Assembly: GCA_963930655.1 (NCBI GenBank)
Contig: OZ005611.1
Location: 9,121,501-9,185,500 of the forward strand
Direction of reading: 5' to 3'
DNA length: 64,000 nucleotides
DNA from: Myrica gale
Lineage: Eukaryota; Streptophyta; Magnoliopsida; Fagales; Myricaceae
Shown here: positions 22,701 to 33,500 of the stretch, in pieces
Layout: every line of letters begins with the position of its first letter
How positions within the stretch are numbered: the first letter of the stretch is position 1
Made by a program: the position numbers and the translations under genes
The notes under the pieces: model-generated
Databases searched by the model: none
Told to the model about the DNA's origin: nothing
What the model saw: only the letters and a program-made list of their open reading frames with translations

Positions 22701-23430
22701 TGTCAAGAACAAATTCTTCTCTTATGGTTATGGAGGGGGAGATTTGTTGGGGTCCACACCCATAAGAGATAGACTTAGAATAGAAGTAGACTTATTGTGG
22801 AAGTCTACTTGCTCCCTACTTCTAGTTTATCTAGGATTCTCTTAGGGTTTTCTCTTTGTATTCTTCCCTATAAATAAGAGGCTTATGTTATAGAGAAGAG
22901 GCACGTGAGCACGTGAGATCGTGTGCATTGGGCAAAGAGAGAGGAAGAGAAAGAGGGTGGTGTGACTATTGTATTGGGGCGGACAGAGTAATTTTCTTAG
23001 GCTTTCTTAATAAAATTGCTCTGGGGTGGACGTAGGCCGGATTGGGGCCGAACCACGTAAATCTGGTGTTCCTTACTTTGAATTTTTCGTGACGCTTTTC
23101 CCAACACATTTACACGAGTTATCAGCTCTCACATTTAATGAGACGAAATCATTGTTTTATAAAACTATGAAGAAAAGAACTTCGGTCTTTGAGAGATTGG
23201 AGAATACCAGTGAGCTCTATTTCGAACTTCTCGATCAAGGGGGGCTCTTTGAAGAGCCGCTCGATCTTGGGTCGGCTAAAGGGCTCGAGTTTCGGAATAA
23301 AATCTGGGTCTCTGGAAGAGCAAGTCACAGTGGAAGCAAATCTTGCCGAGGATGTTCGTGCACAGCGTAGATCTTTGGCTTCTAGTACCAGAGGCGAAGA
23401 GCAAGAACGGAGTAAGGCTGACTTTATCAT
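19709..23430 (-). CDS. CBP1: CCG-binding protein 1 (MEE14), 3 exons, retroelement in intron 1
   Basis: Exons on the minus strand are 23430-23208, 20502-20429 and 20026-19709. The sum is 615 nt (204 aa) and the frame is intact. The N-terminus (MIKSALLRSCSSP ... RTSSARFASTVTC) is basic and Ser-rich like an organelle-targeting peptide. The conserved core is PFSRPKIERLFKEPPLIEKFE, then ETPKEDVEKLILQVGGVKSLI and CPIPDGLPKSKEELEEEEGARMPDSPFTRLLR, ending in YSHAPDHETD. This matches my memory of Arabidopsis CBP1/MEE14 (At2g15890), which interacts with CCG, Mediator and RNA polymerase II factors in the central cell and is needed for pollen-tube attraction. Junctions: ACT G|GT, CAA|GTAAG and CAG|AAG. 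A frame upstream allows 13 extra residues (ATG at 23469); I chose 23430 because the conserved start seems to be MIKS. Intron 1 (23207-20503) is 2.7 kb because a 2.46-kb LTR element sits in it; without it the intron would be about 240 bp. Confidence 0.85.
20645..21006 (+). repeat. 5' LTR of the gag-only element
   Basis: A TATA box (tataaata) at 20769-20776 is followed by two G-boxes (CACGTG) at 20802-20807 and 20810-20815. An AATAAA poly(A) signal lies at 20909-20914. It looks identical to the 3' LTR. Confidence 0.92.
21302..21481 (+). promoter_or_regulatory. bZIP-type and heat-shock-type motif cluster in the retroelement leader
   Basis: Seven copies of CCACGTCA lie at 21326, 21337, 21378, 21390, 21404, 21434 and 21448 (start positions). 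They are joined by a G-box CCACGTGT (21302-21309) and a palindromic TGACGTCA (21314-21321). CCACGTCA is the reverse complement of TGACGTGG, a core bound by plant bZIP factors of the unfolded-protein and ABA/light classes. Right after it, GAATATTC occurs twice (21461-21468 and 21474-21481), matching the nGAAnnTTCn layout of heat-shock elements. The cluster lies downstream of the presumed start site, in the leader before gag. The function is inferred from motif content only. Confidence 0.55.
21631..22431 (+). CDS. Copia Gag polyprotein with CCHC zinc knuckle
   Basis: 266 aa, intact. The N-terminal part (NYMSWKPRMEDILYAKDMYDPL, AFELWEKLETMYQ) is the Copia gag/UBN2 type fold. SVAEHTSEFQNLINQLNSV and LLSSLPDSWETLV are typical conserved stretches. 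Near the C-terminus an Arg-rich region is followed by a CCHC knuckle (C-F-Y-C-D-Q-E-G-H-I-K-R-N-C) for RNA packaging. The frame stops at 22429-22431, about 30 residues after the knuckle, where a pol frame would normally begin. About 310 bp of non-coding internal DNA follow before the 3' LTR. It should form particles only if a related full element supplies Pol. Confidence 0.92.
   Translation: MMAENMITGMMMLTAANYMSWKPRMEDILYAKDMYDPLENEGKKPVGIDEAKWNKINRKTIGLIRQWIGPEVFHHVAKVTSAFELWEKLETMYQSKTSRNKALLMRRLVNMKLRDEKSVAEHTSEFQNLINQLNSVEMTFENEVQALLLLSSLPDSWETLVVSLGNSAPNGKLTMELVKDALFSEEARRKEMGTYDYSGSQALITERGRRSSWNTGGRDQSRGRGRKIICFYCDQEGHIKRNCPKYKAEKGNSSEASVVTDDSGFV
22745..23106 (+). repeat. 3' LTR of the gag-only element
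   Basis: 362 bp at an exact offset of 2100 from the 5' LTR; no mismatch was seen. It is preceded by the polypurine tract ending at 22743. Confidence 0.92.
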
Positions 23431-24074
23431 TGTAGTAAACGAATGCCAGTACCTCCCGGCATCACACAATCAGATTAAGATTGAAATCTTGGCGAAGATG
23501 CGGATTAGATATCAATTCGTCGCTGGGCAAGCCGACTGGATAAGGATTAGATATTTATTTATTTATCGAGATTTTAATATTTTTCTAACGTTTCTACGTG
23601 GGTGTCCGACTCTAAAGAAACAACGGGCGAATCATGACCGTCGGAATAATGTCATTCCTATCGTCTGCAGGTCAAGCATGGTCGTCAGATCCGTACCTAT
23701 TTTGTCGTTTGAAGCAAGATTGAAATCATGAACGTTGCTTTGAAGAAGATATACGCGGCGACCAGCCAAGGGGCGAGAGTCGGTGGGCTGGAAAGTGGGA
23801 ACGGACTTGTGTGCTTAGCAGTTCAGGAGCGCCCACCGTTTGGAAACCGGATTCCTCGTTCCTATTCTGTTTCCAAATGCTTTTTATGACCCCCTCCAAA
23901 AAAAATAATCTCCCCTTTTCTTTTTAGCTGAAAAAACTCTTTTCCACAGTTTTTTTTTTATAATTGTCTCCTCTTTTATTCATTTTTATCTCTAGACTTC
24001 ACCAATTTGTCCTTTTATAGACGTCACCAATTTGTCATTTTATTTTTATTCCGGCGTGAGAACATAGTTACATA
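23431..24074. other. CBP1 upstream region
   Basis: Presumed promoter and 5' UTR of the minus-strand CBP1 gene. A frame at 23430-23469 could add 13 residues to CBP1. No other gene or repeat is supported. Confidence 0.4.
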
Positions 24075-24252
24075 GAGGCTGTTCGGTGAAGTTGAATCCT
24101 CGTATTTTTTGAATCTTCAGGATTTTACAACTAAACATAATTTTTTACACTACATAAATATAATTACAACACGCATACCAATAAAGTAAATATCACATAA
24201 AAATTCTCAAAACACAAAAAATTCTCAAAATACACCCAAACCGAACAGCCTC
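24075..24252. mobile_element. Short MITE with GAGGCTGTTCGGT inverted ends, 178 bp
   Basis: The perfect 13-bp terminal inverted repeat GAGGCTGTTCGGT/ACCGAACAGCCTC is flanked by 'ata' at 24072-24074 and 24253-24255. It has an AT-rich core and no coding capacity. It belongs to the same broad type (nGGCTGTTTGG ends) as the other Tourist-like MITEs in the window. Confidence 0.6.
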
Positions 24253-24589
24253 ATAATTACCCAAAAAAAAAAGTCTTCGTTTATTATTATATTTATTTGT
24301 CTTTTTCTTTTGTGCCTGAGATCCTCAGTGAATTGTCACATGATATCTCAGCAAAAAAAAAACAGAATTGTCACATGATAAAATGTTCTTCATATGGGCC
24401 GGGTTGCTAATATAACTCTTGAGAAAGCTGTCGTTATGGGCTCATTTGTTGTGTTTTGGGTTTTTCTCGAATCATATGGGCTGTGCAAGCCAGCAATGGG
24501 GAGAGCCCATTCTACGACGAATATTCACGTGTCCTTTTCCGGACCCACCACTTTAGACTCGTTCATACACGTAAGGGAGGGCATTTATT

Positions 24590-27397
24590 CCTGTTCAAAC
24601 AGGAATTTTCTGTTCCGCCATTTTCGATACTTGAACCGGATCTCATTTTTTTGAAAATATCAGAATTTTTGGTTCTGATGCAATTTTTTAAAATTTTAAA
24701 AAATATTGTAATTTAAATTTAGAGTTTGATTTTTTCAATTTAGATTATTTGATGAATGTTTAGTTGTTTATTTATTTGTATATTTGATTGTTTGTTTAGT
24801 AGTTTTTTGTAAATTTAATTTAGAGTTTATTTTGACAGTGTTTATTTTATTTTGAAATTTAGTTGTTTAGTTGTAATTTTAATTTAGAGTTGTTTGGCCC
24901 ACAAAACACAACTTAAAAATTCATTTTTGGGCCAATGGACCCAAACTAAATCTGGACATTTTAGGCCCAGATAAGGAACCAGAATTTTCGGTTCCAGTTT
25001 CTCCAATTCCAGTTTCGTTCCGAAATTGGAACCAGAATGCAAAATGACATTCTGGTAGGTACCGGAATGGGCAATTTCGGTTCCGTCTGTTCCGGTGCCA
25101 TGAGCTGGCTGAAAATATTTGCATCAGTATATCCCCGTGGCCAACTTGGCCACGTGGATCCTCTATCCATTATTCCCAACTTGTTGATTCAGAGAAAAAT
25201 ATTCTCTTGAGATGGATGAAAAAATGTGTTAAAGGTTATTGAAATTTGTAAAAAAATTATTAGAATTGGTGAAAAAGTATTGGACTTGATGAAAAAATGA
25301 ATGTGAAAAGGTTTTGAAAATGTTTGGAAAACAATCCAAACATAACCTTAATTTTTAGAGACATTAGTATAAATCAAGATTGCTTAATCGAAAAAAATAA
25401 ATATTAATACAATTAAAGCACGATCCGGACAGAAATTTTAAATTAAGAAAGTGAATCTATATCAAACTACCACAATTATCCACTTGTCCCAAGACGATTC
25501 TTTATTGTATTTTACTTTTTTTTTTTCCTGATCCACAAATTCTGTTTATTTGATTCCAACTTCCCCACACATTCACAAGACAATAATAATGTCTAGCAAA
25601 AAAGAGAACAGTTCTCCCTAGTTGGCCATTTCTTTTGTCATTAAGGTTCTTTGTATTTTTTTTGGGCTCCTTCCCGCGGAATTTTCGGTGTCAGTTCCAG
25701 TACCGGTTCCGGCCACTTTCGGAATCGGAACCAGATTCAAAATATGTAAAATTCCGGTGGATTCAGCCGGAATTTTTCAGTTCTGGTGGCTTTTTTTAAA
25801 AAAAAATCAGGGCTCAAAACACCACGTTTTGAGCCCGATTAAAAAAACACATGTGTAAGGGTTAGGGTCTAGGGGATTCGAACGAAATTAGGTCATTTCG
25901 TTCGACTCCAACCCCATACCCCTCTCCAACCTACCGTCACCCTCATCCCCCTCTCCTCTCCCTGCCGTCACCCCCCTCTCATCTCCCCTTCTTGCCGTCA
26001 CCCACCCTTCCTGTCGTCACCGATTCCCTATCTCTCTCGCGCGTCGTGTCTGCTTAACCCGATTCCCTCTCTCCCTCTATTTCTGATCTCACGGTCTCAA
26101 GGTTGCAAGCAGCAAACTATAATCCATTTGTTATTTAATTTAATTGTTGTATTGTAACTATTGTTAACCTAACTTTTATTTAATTATTGTATTGACAGAT
26201 TTGCAAAAAATTTGGACACCAAGGTATTTATTTTTTGTTAACCTAAGTCTTGTTGCATGTGTATATGCTGATACTGATGGTTAATGTAGTCTTATTGCAT
26301 ATTTTCAGATTAGTATGGTTAGATGATTGATGGTTAACGTTGATATTGATGGTAAATTGATTATTGATGGTTAATGTTTGTTGTGGAATGTGTGCCCTTA
26401 GATTATTTAGGTTGTGAACAAAGCTGTTAGAGTTAGATAAATCGATTTATTTTGCAATGCAGCTTGTTGTGTACTTACATTTTATTTTATTTTGTTGTGT
26501 AATGTGTATGCTTTGATGATTTAGGTTGTGAACATAACTGTTAGAGTTAGATAGATTGAGTCATTTTGCTATTAATTTTTTTCACTCAGTTACTGAAATG
26601 AAGTTAATGAACTGGAGATGATCCTTTAAGTTACAGACTAGATAGAGGCACACTAGATATATGTTTTATTTTGTTAACTATTAACTAATTATTTGGTTGT
26701 CATAATAATTCTCTTTATAAATGTTTTGTTTTTGTCTTTTGTAGAGATGGAGAACTTGAGGATATGCTAAACATGAGGAAGCTTGGAACTTTGGATAGTT
26801 AGACTTTTTATTTGGTTGGTTGCCTTTGTATTTCTCTCATAAATATTTTGTTTTGTTAATTGATTACTTGATTGTCTTAATATTCTCTTATAAATGTCTT
26901 ATTTTGTTTTGTTTTTGTCCTTTTTAGAGATGAAGTATTGGAGAAGCTAGGGCCTTGAAATGTTTGATGAACTAGGAATCTTAGAATTTTAATTCTTGGA
27001 TTTGAAATTTTAGACGTCCTTTACATGGCGTTTGGGGAAGTAAAATTTTAGTGTAAAATTTTAAGAGTTGGTATAAAGGTAGAGAAAGAATGAAAAAGTT
27101 GGTGAAAAAATGAAAAAAGTTTGTGAAAAAATGAAGATAGATAAAAAATGTAATGATGATAAAATTTTGGTGTTAAAATTTTAGTTTGGCAAACGTTATG
27201 GAACCATCTTTTGCTTGTTTACTTATTTCTATTGTTAATTGCTTGTTTAGTTTTTCTTTTGTAGTTTGAAGAATGTCTTGTTTATTTACTTATTTGTATT
27301 GTGTATTTGTTTATGGTTAATTGTTTGTTAATTATTTGGCAATTGAATTATTGACATTTGGATTTTGGCCCTTTATATTGGACGGTAGTATTTTATA
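24590..27397. repeat. Repeat island of a 'ggttcc/ccggaac' dispersed family, probably hAT-related
   Basis: 24.6-25.1 kb holds AT-rich DNA and then a stretch rich in 'ggaaccagaatttcggttcc' type motifs, ending 'ccgttctgttccggtgcca'. Similar sequence occurs at 29.49-29.66 kb and, on the other strand, at 50.64-50.85 and 51.0-51.2 kb. 25.64-25.80 kb repeats the ccggttcc theme. 25.9-27.2 kb is T-rich with diverged direct repeats ('ggttgtgaacaaagctgttagag' twice at about 26410 and 26523; 'tttgtttttgtcttttgtagagatg' twice at about 26722 and 26903). A short inverted repeat (catggcgtttgg ... caaacgttatgg) spans 27024-27202 and may be another MITE. No transposase frame is visible. Confidence 0.4.
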
Positions 27398-27749
27398 GGC
27401 TTAATTGAACCTGAGGCCCTTGTGGTATTTGAAAGTTGCAAATGGGCCCCCGAGGTAACGATTTTAACAATTAAGACCTCGAGGTCTAGTTTTTTTTTTT
27501 TTTTTAAAAAGTAGCCCCTTCGTCCATTCCCCGTCAAATCCTTTAACGCCCGAAGCTGACGTGGCCTTAAAATACATCTCATTACGAATCATTTAGCGCC
27601 ACATGTCTACTTTACACCTCAACGTCACGTCTTCAGCCAGCTGTCTGTCATGTCGTGCCCACTGTAGTTCCCGTCTTCAACAGTTAGGAAACCAAAAAAA
27701 ACCCGACGTCACAAAAACACGAACACGAACAAATTATTGTTTTCTGACC

Positions 27750-27890
27750 ATGGCCGAGGAAAAGCAAAAGCCAGCTTCAGAAGCGCCTGCATCAACGGAG
27801 GAAGTGGTGGTCGAGAAACCAATCACTGAGAAGGAACCCTCGGTGCTGGAACCGAAGGTATAGGCACCAGAAAAGAAAGGTCTCGTTGAG
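27750..27890 (+). pseudogene. Captured patellin-like N-terminus, piece 1
   Basis: An ATG at 27750 opens MAEEKQKPASEAPASTEEVVV, an acidic Ala/Glu-rich start like that of patellins (SEC14-GOLD phosphoinositide-binding proteins). It ends with a TAG after EPKV. It appears to be continued by piece 2 at 28905, with other DNA between them. Confidence 0.5.
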
Positions 27891-27892
27891 GG

Positions 27893-28349
27893 GTCCCTTT
27901 CGAGCAATGCGCTCTCTTGCGTACCATTTACCTTCACTACAACTTGCTCTCAAGCAATGTCCCAACGTTCATTTTAAGCTCACAAATCTCCCAGTCCTTA
28001 ACGTCTCTCACAACCTCCTTTATGGAAGAATCTCCGGCGATGTGTCGCAGAGCCTTAGGTACCTCGATTTATCGTCTAACGCTTTCTCCGGCGAGATACC
28101 ATCGAACTTCTCTGAGAAATCTCAACTCCAACTGATCAACTTATCTTACAACCAGTTTTCTGGTCAAGTGCCGGCGGAAATCGGAGAGCTTCAGGAGCTC
28201 GAATATCTCTGGCTGGACTCAAACAAGCTGTACGAAACTCTACCCTCAGCTATCGCAAACTGTTCTTCTCTCATACATCTCAGCGCCCAGGACAATGCAC
28301 TCACAGGTCTGATCCCGGTGACCATCGGAGCGATTCCAAATCTCACAGG
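27893..28349 (+). pseudogene. Captured LRR receptor kinase fragment
   Basis: A run of LRRs reads ISGDVSQSLRYLDLSSNAFSG, LQLINLSYNQFSGQVPAEIG, LEYLWLDSNKLYETLP and LIHLSAQDNALTGLIP. Its closest fit, from memory, is the At1g75640/At4g36180 group of LRR-RLKs. There is no signal peptide, membrane segment or kinase domain. The first LRR (CALLRTIYLHYNLLSSNVP) is in another frame, so a frameshift lies near 27975. It sits between the two patellin pieces, which argues for a separate capture event. Confidence 0.7.
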
Positions 28350-28904
28350 TCAATGCACTCACAGACTCTATGCACTGCCAATACGTAAAAAGAAATTTGT
28401 GATGGACTTCTCGCAGTGCATAGAGCCACGGGTATGAGGTGGAGCTCAAGCTGGTTAAACCAATGGACGAAATCCTTAACGGATAGAAAAGCTGAAGTTA
28501 TGGTGATGTGCCTGGACTCGTTTCCATGGCAGCTTCGACGAAGAACGCGGGGACCTGGAAGGGCTTTGCATGAAGTTCTGCTTCATGTATATAATGCGGG
28601 GACCTGGAAGGGCTTTGCATGGTAAGACTTTGCTTTTTACCGACCGAGAGAGAGATTCCGGGACCTAGAGTGACTTCTTACAATAGTCGTTTTGTATCAC
28701 ATTGGAACTCCTAAAAGAGTTCTATTTTTTGGTACCCAGTATCCGTGCAACCCGTATGGAAGACCGTATGGACTACCATGCATAGTGCTTAGCTACGCGA
28801 ATTATTTGAGGGGTGTGTGAGTAAAAGCTTGACCATGTATGCTTGAAAGTCAGGTCTGTCTGTGATCTGGGGCGATGAACACTTCACAGTAAGTGATGTT
28901 CATA
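28350..28904. other. Pack-MULE middle segment of unknown origin
   Basis: A 26-bp sequence around 'cggggacctggaagggcttt' occurs twice (about 28550-28575 and 28597-28622). Short stop-containing frames include YEVELKLVKPMDEILNG. This may be a third captured gene piece, but I cannot name it. Confidence 0.3.
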
Positions 28905-29163
28905 GACAATATCTTCTGAGAAGATGGTGGAGAAAGTGACGGCAACAGACGACGATGGTGACAATAGTGTGAAGGCAATCAAAGAGACCATCGTAGTCGA
29001 GGTCTCGGCTCCTCCAATAGCAACTAAAGGAGAGGAGCCACCGTCTGAAGCTAAGGCTAAAGAAGCAGAGGAGCGGAAAGAAGAAGTTCCCGCGCTTCCT
29101 CCACCTCCGCCCGAGGAGGTCTTCATCTGGGGTATTCCGCTGCTTCAGGACGAGAGAAGCGAT
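28905..29163 (+). pseudogene. Captured patellin-like fragment, piece 2
   Basis: The frame gives VEKVTATDDDGDNSVKAIKE, an acidic stretch, then LPPPPPEEVFIWGIPLLQDERSDV. The motif EEVxIWGIPLLxDxRSDV is the conserved entry to the CRAL-TRIO-N region of patellins. It breaks off at the right inverted repeat of the MULE, so the SEC14 and GOLD domains are missing. Confidence 0.75.
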
Positions 29164-29409
29164 GTGGCAGACAGCTGGCTGAAGACATGACGTTTAGGTG
29201 TAAAGTGGACAGGTGGCGCTAAATGATTCGTAATGAGGTGTATTTTAAGGCCACGTCAGCTTCGGGTGTTAAAGGATTTGATGGGGAATGGACGGAGGGG
29301 CTACTTTTTTAAAAAAACTAGACCTCAGGGTCTTAATTGTTAAAATCGTTACCTCGGGGGCCCATTTGCAACTTACGAATACCATAGGGGCCTCAGGTGC
29401 AATCAAACC

Positions 29410-29819
29410 TATTTTATATGGTAGTTGAGTCTTTATTTTGGTATTGGACATCAGGTAAAAGATACAAATTTTTTGCATAATTGGTTATGGTTGCATACAA
29501 AATTTGGCCATTTTAGACCCAAATAAGGAACCAGAATTTCCGGTTCCATTCCGGAGTACAATCAGAATGACAATCACAATTTCGGTGAATACCGAAACGG
29601 AATTCGGAATGAACCATTCCGGTTCCGTTCCATCCGGTGCCCACCCTTAGCTCTGAACTACTTTTTTCTGTCCTTAATTACTAAATTCTTTTTATTAGCA
29701 ACCTTCAAAACTTAACTTTGAGTTTCGAATCAAATTGTCCATTTCGTACAATTAGGCTTTTTTTCCTACCCACTAACCTAAAACGGCTGAAAGTTCTTGT
29801 GATTTGTTTGTTTTTTTAA
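29410..29819. repeat. Copy of the dispersed ggttcc repeat and spacer
   Basis: 29490-29650 matches the repeats at 24.96-25.11 and 50.64-50.80 kb (gccattttagacccaaataa, ccggtgcccacccttagctc). The rest to 29819 is AT-rich and shows no gene. Confidence 0.45.
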
Positions 29820-30187
29820 GGGGAAAATACATTTTCACCCACAAACTACCATAAGTTTGACACTTTGCACCCTAAACTACCAATTTTGATACATTTCACC
29901 CTTTAACTATCAATTTTTGACACTTTGCACAATTTTTCAAAATTTGAGACTAAAATGACAATAATGCCCTTGACACATTTTGTATATATTAAAGATATTA
30001 TTGTAAATTTATTAATTTATCAAGGATATTATTGTCAAATGGAGGGTGCAAAGTGTCAAAATTGGTAGTTTATGGTACAAAGTGTCTAACATTGGTAGTT
30101 TGAGGGTACAATGTTTTAAAGATGGTAGTTTGGGATGTAGAATGTCAAACCTATGGTAGTTTTAGAGTGAAAAATGTATTTTCTCAA
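29820..30187. mobile_element. Foldback MITE with 'aaaatacattttcac' arms, 368 bp
   Basis: The left arm 'gaaaatacattttcacccac' pairs with the right arm 'gagtgaaaaatgtattttct'. Most of the element is made of inverted copies of 'aaactaccataagtttgac' and 'tttgcacc' type motifs. A possible 9-bp target duplication, tttttttaa, lies at 29811-29819 and 30188-30196. Its low complexity makes it weak evidence for a Mutator-like origin. Confidence 0.55.
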
Positions 30188-30595
30188 TTTTTTTAAATTA
30201 ACCATTTTTGATAGCTCGCACTTCGCAGTCGAGCAAATTGTGAAGATTTTCCTTGCTCAGAAAAGAAAGTGGAGCTTAGTATGCTGAGGTGGCAAGATTC
30301 AAGAACGCATTTTTTTACCCGTTTTTCCCCGTCTCTGTCTAAGGGAGAACAACTGAGGAAGAAAGTTACGGAAGAGAAAATTCTCAGGTATTCTTTTCTG
30401 TTCGTCGGAAATTCAACAAAAGGACCAAAAGAAACCAACCCTCCAAAACCCCCCAGCGGAGTCCGTGATTGGATTTGATGCTGTCGACTTGGGATTATGC
30501 GATTCGGGGGCGAATTTTCGATACTGTGAGTTTTGGGGTCTTACTTCGTCTGCCTTCGTGATTCAGACTATAGAACTTTCTAGGGTTCTGAAAGG
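30188..30595 (+). promoter_or_regulatory. Sorting nexin gene upstream region
   Basis: Presumed promoter and 5' UTR directly upstream of the ATG at 30596. No perfect TATA box was seen. The stretch 30480-30595 looks like a plant 5' UTR (gattcgggggcgaattttcg, cttcgtgattcag). Confidence 0.4.
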
Positions 30596-33500
30596 ATGAA
30601 GGCGATGGAGACCATACAGGATCTAATCGAGGAGTTTAAACTCCGAGCGGTTTGGTGGGCTCTTTGTATCTTCGCTGTTTCGTACTTCTTATCGCGTAAG
30701 TGTGTGAATTTGGTTTCAGAATGATTTCAATTAGCTTCTGGGCCTTCTAAAAAGCCAATTTTGAAAGTATATTTCTTTTACCATTTTATGCGCGCTCTGT
30801 TTGGTTACTGGCATATTAGGAACTTAAAAGCATACAATACATTGGTTTCTGTGTTTTCGTTATTCTATGTGCTGTACAGCTCTAAACTCGCTGAGCCAAA
30901 TGCTTGTTTAGGTTCAGTTCAGTGGACTTTTATGTTTCATGGGTGCTAACCAGTGACATATATAGAATGTGTCTCTTTCCACCAATGGAGGTTTGCATCG
31001 CTGTAGCTTGATTGTTGTGGTTTTCATTGAAATAGGCACTGCTTTCAGTGACAAGTGGCAGGCTGCCGCAAGTCCTGGGTATGCAGTTTGAGGGGGCAGC
31101 CCCTTGAAAGCTGTTTACGATGTTAACATTAGTACTCTTGCTTGCTTTATCATCTTGAGAATGTGGATGTTGACTTGGTATTTAACTTCTATTTCATCCC
31201 CCATTGATGTAGCGTGTCTCTGGTATAAACTTTTTCTTTTTTTCCTGCAGATACAAGTAAATCGCTGTGGATGAATATACCTATATCTCTTCTGTTTGTT
31301 TCTGCACTCCGCATTCTTTTTAATGATGTTGAGTTTCGCTGGAAGGCTCAATCAGTTCGTCCACGAACATATTTATCATATTTATCTCACTTGGAGAAGA
31401 GACAGTTATCTGTGAATGATTCACGCCTTTCTACCGCTCCTCCCCCACCAAAGTGGAAAAGGAAAATTGATTCTCCTATTGTTGAGGCAGCATTGAATAA
31501 TTTAATTGACAAAATATTGAAGGATTTCGTATTGGATTTGTGGTATTCGGGGATTACACCAGACAAAGAGTTCCCTGCGCAGACACATGCCATAATCATG
31601 GATGCCCTTGGGGAAATCTCAGGAAGGGCTAAGGAGTTGAACCTTGTTGACTTGCTAACTAGGTAACTTGCTCTTGATTGCCTTTTCTGGTCCAAGAAAA
31701 AAAAATCTGCAAGTCATTAAGAAGCTTTTCAGCGGACCATTGAGTTGGATACTGAATATCAAATTAAATGGGTACCTAATGTTTCAGGGACATAGTTGAT
31801 TTGATAGGTGATCACTTGGACCTCTTCAGAAGAAACCAAGCTGCTATAGGTGTTGAAGTCATGACAATACTGTCCTCTGAGGAAAGAGATGAGAGATTGA
31901 AACACCATCTTATGTCTGCTAAGGAGCTTCATCCTGCTCTGATATCTCCCGAGAGTGAGTACAAGGTGTGAGTGGAGTCTTCTGATGGAATACGTTTTCT
32001 GCTTCACTTTTACCTTTTGAATCAACTTGATTCTCTGCATTTTTTAATAGGTTCTTCAGCGTCTAATGGGTGGGGTGTTAGCTGTGGTACTAAGACCACG
32101 AGAAGCTCAGTCTCCTCTGATTCAATCTATTGCTCGAGAATTTTTAACTTGCTTGGTCATGCAACCAGTTATCAATTTCGCGAGCCCTGGGTGAGTTTCT
32201 TGACTGATTTAATTCAATGTTTTTGCAGTGTAATTCATATCCCCACCCCCTTCCTCCACCCCTGAAGGAAAAGAAAAGGGAAAAATAATGAAAAAGGAAT
32301 AAATCCATGACAATGTGTTGTTTTTAAGCATTCAATTGTATAAGCTGATTTCATTATGCTATTATTTATATCCCTGTGCTTTTAGCCTTTTCCCTTTAGA
32401 ACTGCAGGGATGATTTTGGAGTTGTGACTGATTGTGTGGAATATCTTACATTGCTCCATATCTAAATTATCCTTTCATCAATATGTATGTTTATTGTGTG
32501 TATGTGTAACTGATATATAAAGTTCTCTATTCCTTTCTCCTTCTGTGGAGCATCTCACCCATTTTGAGAAACCATTCTCTGGTATCAGGTCTGTCAATGA
32601 GTTGATTGAATACCTTTTGCTTGCTGTTAAAGAAGGCAGCCTTAACGGGGAGGGTAGTTATCAATCGACTAGTGTGGCGGCTCATCCCCCTGATCATCCT
32701 CTCGCTGCAGGGGATGTACGTAATGATGATTCTATGTCAAGGAAATGTTCATCCTCTAATCAAGGGACTGATAGTACATTGTCTGACGATCAAAGGGAAA
32801 CATCCTTCGATTATGACGTGGAGGAGCCTATGAAATACAAGTCTGCTGATTGGGCACGGATGCTGAATGCTGTGACCCAGAGAAGAACTGAGGTTCTAAC
32901 TCCTGAAAATCTTGAGAACATGTGGACAAAAGGAAGGAATTACAAGAAGAAAGAGAACACGAAGAGTAAATTGGTTTTTCAAGATTCTATGGGAAAGGGT
33001 TCTGGCATAAATGGTGTGTCTAGTAAAGGTCCGGGAAAGGAACTGTTAGTCAGCAGGCCTGAAATATCCACAGGAACAGATGAGATAGCCATAAAGAAGC
33101 TAAAGCTTGGACCAAGTACTCATGATACATTCAGGGAGGAGACCAAAACTGGGAAAGATTTATCTAGGGGTCCTGACAAGGAATTGTGTCTTGAGGGAGG
33201 GCAGATTGTAGATGAATTGGGGCACAGTGGTAGTCTTACCATTGGTGAAAATAAGATTCGACTTAAGAGATCTAATAGCACTTCTGCTTTGGTAGCCCAA
33301 CCTGACATAAAAAAGAAATCTACAGGAGAGCATGGAGGGCCCATTATTTCAGAATTCTACAGCCCCAATTTCGCAAGGAATAGTGCAGAGTACAGTGGTG
33401 GGAGTGCTTTGGATGTTGTGCTTCAGAGCAAGGCACAACAAGTTCCCAAGCTCAAGTGCCGGGTGAGCATTGTTTTGCTGTAAATAAATGTGACTTACAG

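Larger units (their letters stand above)
20645..23106 (+). mobile_element. Young gag-only Copia element (TR-GAG type) in CBP1 intron 1
   Basis: Two 362-bp LTRs (20645-21006 and 22745-23106) start TGTTGG and end CCAACA. By line-by-line reading they have no difference. A 5-bp target duplication, cattt, lies at 20640-20644 and 23107-23111. A primer-binding site like that of Copia elements (tggtatcggagcc) starts at 21008, next to the 5' LTR. A polypurine tract (ggaggggga) precedes the 3' LTR. The 1.74-kb interior codes only for Gag; protease, integrase, reverse transcriptase and RNase H are absent. This is the layout described for TR-GAG elements, which must borrow Pol from a full-length relative. 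It lies antisense to CBP1. Confidence 0.92.
27398..29409. mobile_element. Pack-MULE carrying host gene fragments
   Basis: The 9-bp target duplication tattttata lies at 27389-27397 and 29410-29418. Long inverted repeats of about 250 bp (27398-27655 and 29160-29409) start GGCTTAATTG / CAATCAAACC. They share 'gccccccgaggtaacgattt' and 'tcttcagccagctgtctg' on opposite strands. The length is 2.0 kb. No MURA transposase is present. The interior holds two separated pieces of a patellin-like gene and an LRR receptor kinase fragment. A 9-bp duplication and long terminal inverted repeats with captured gene pieces are the definition of a Pack-MULE. Confidence 0.85.

Noticed and set aside
27886..28437. 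LRR protein as a functional gene
   Set aside because: It lacks a signal peptide and kinase domain, has a frameshift at the start, and lies between the inverted repeats of a Pack-MULE.
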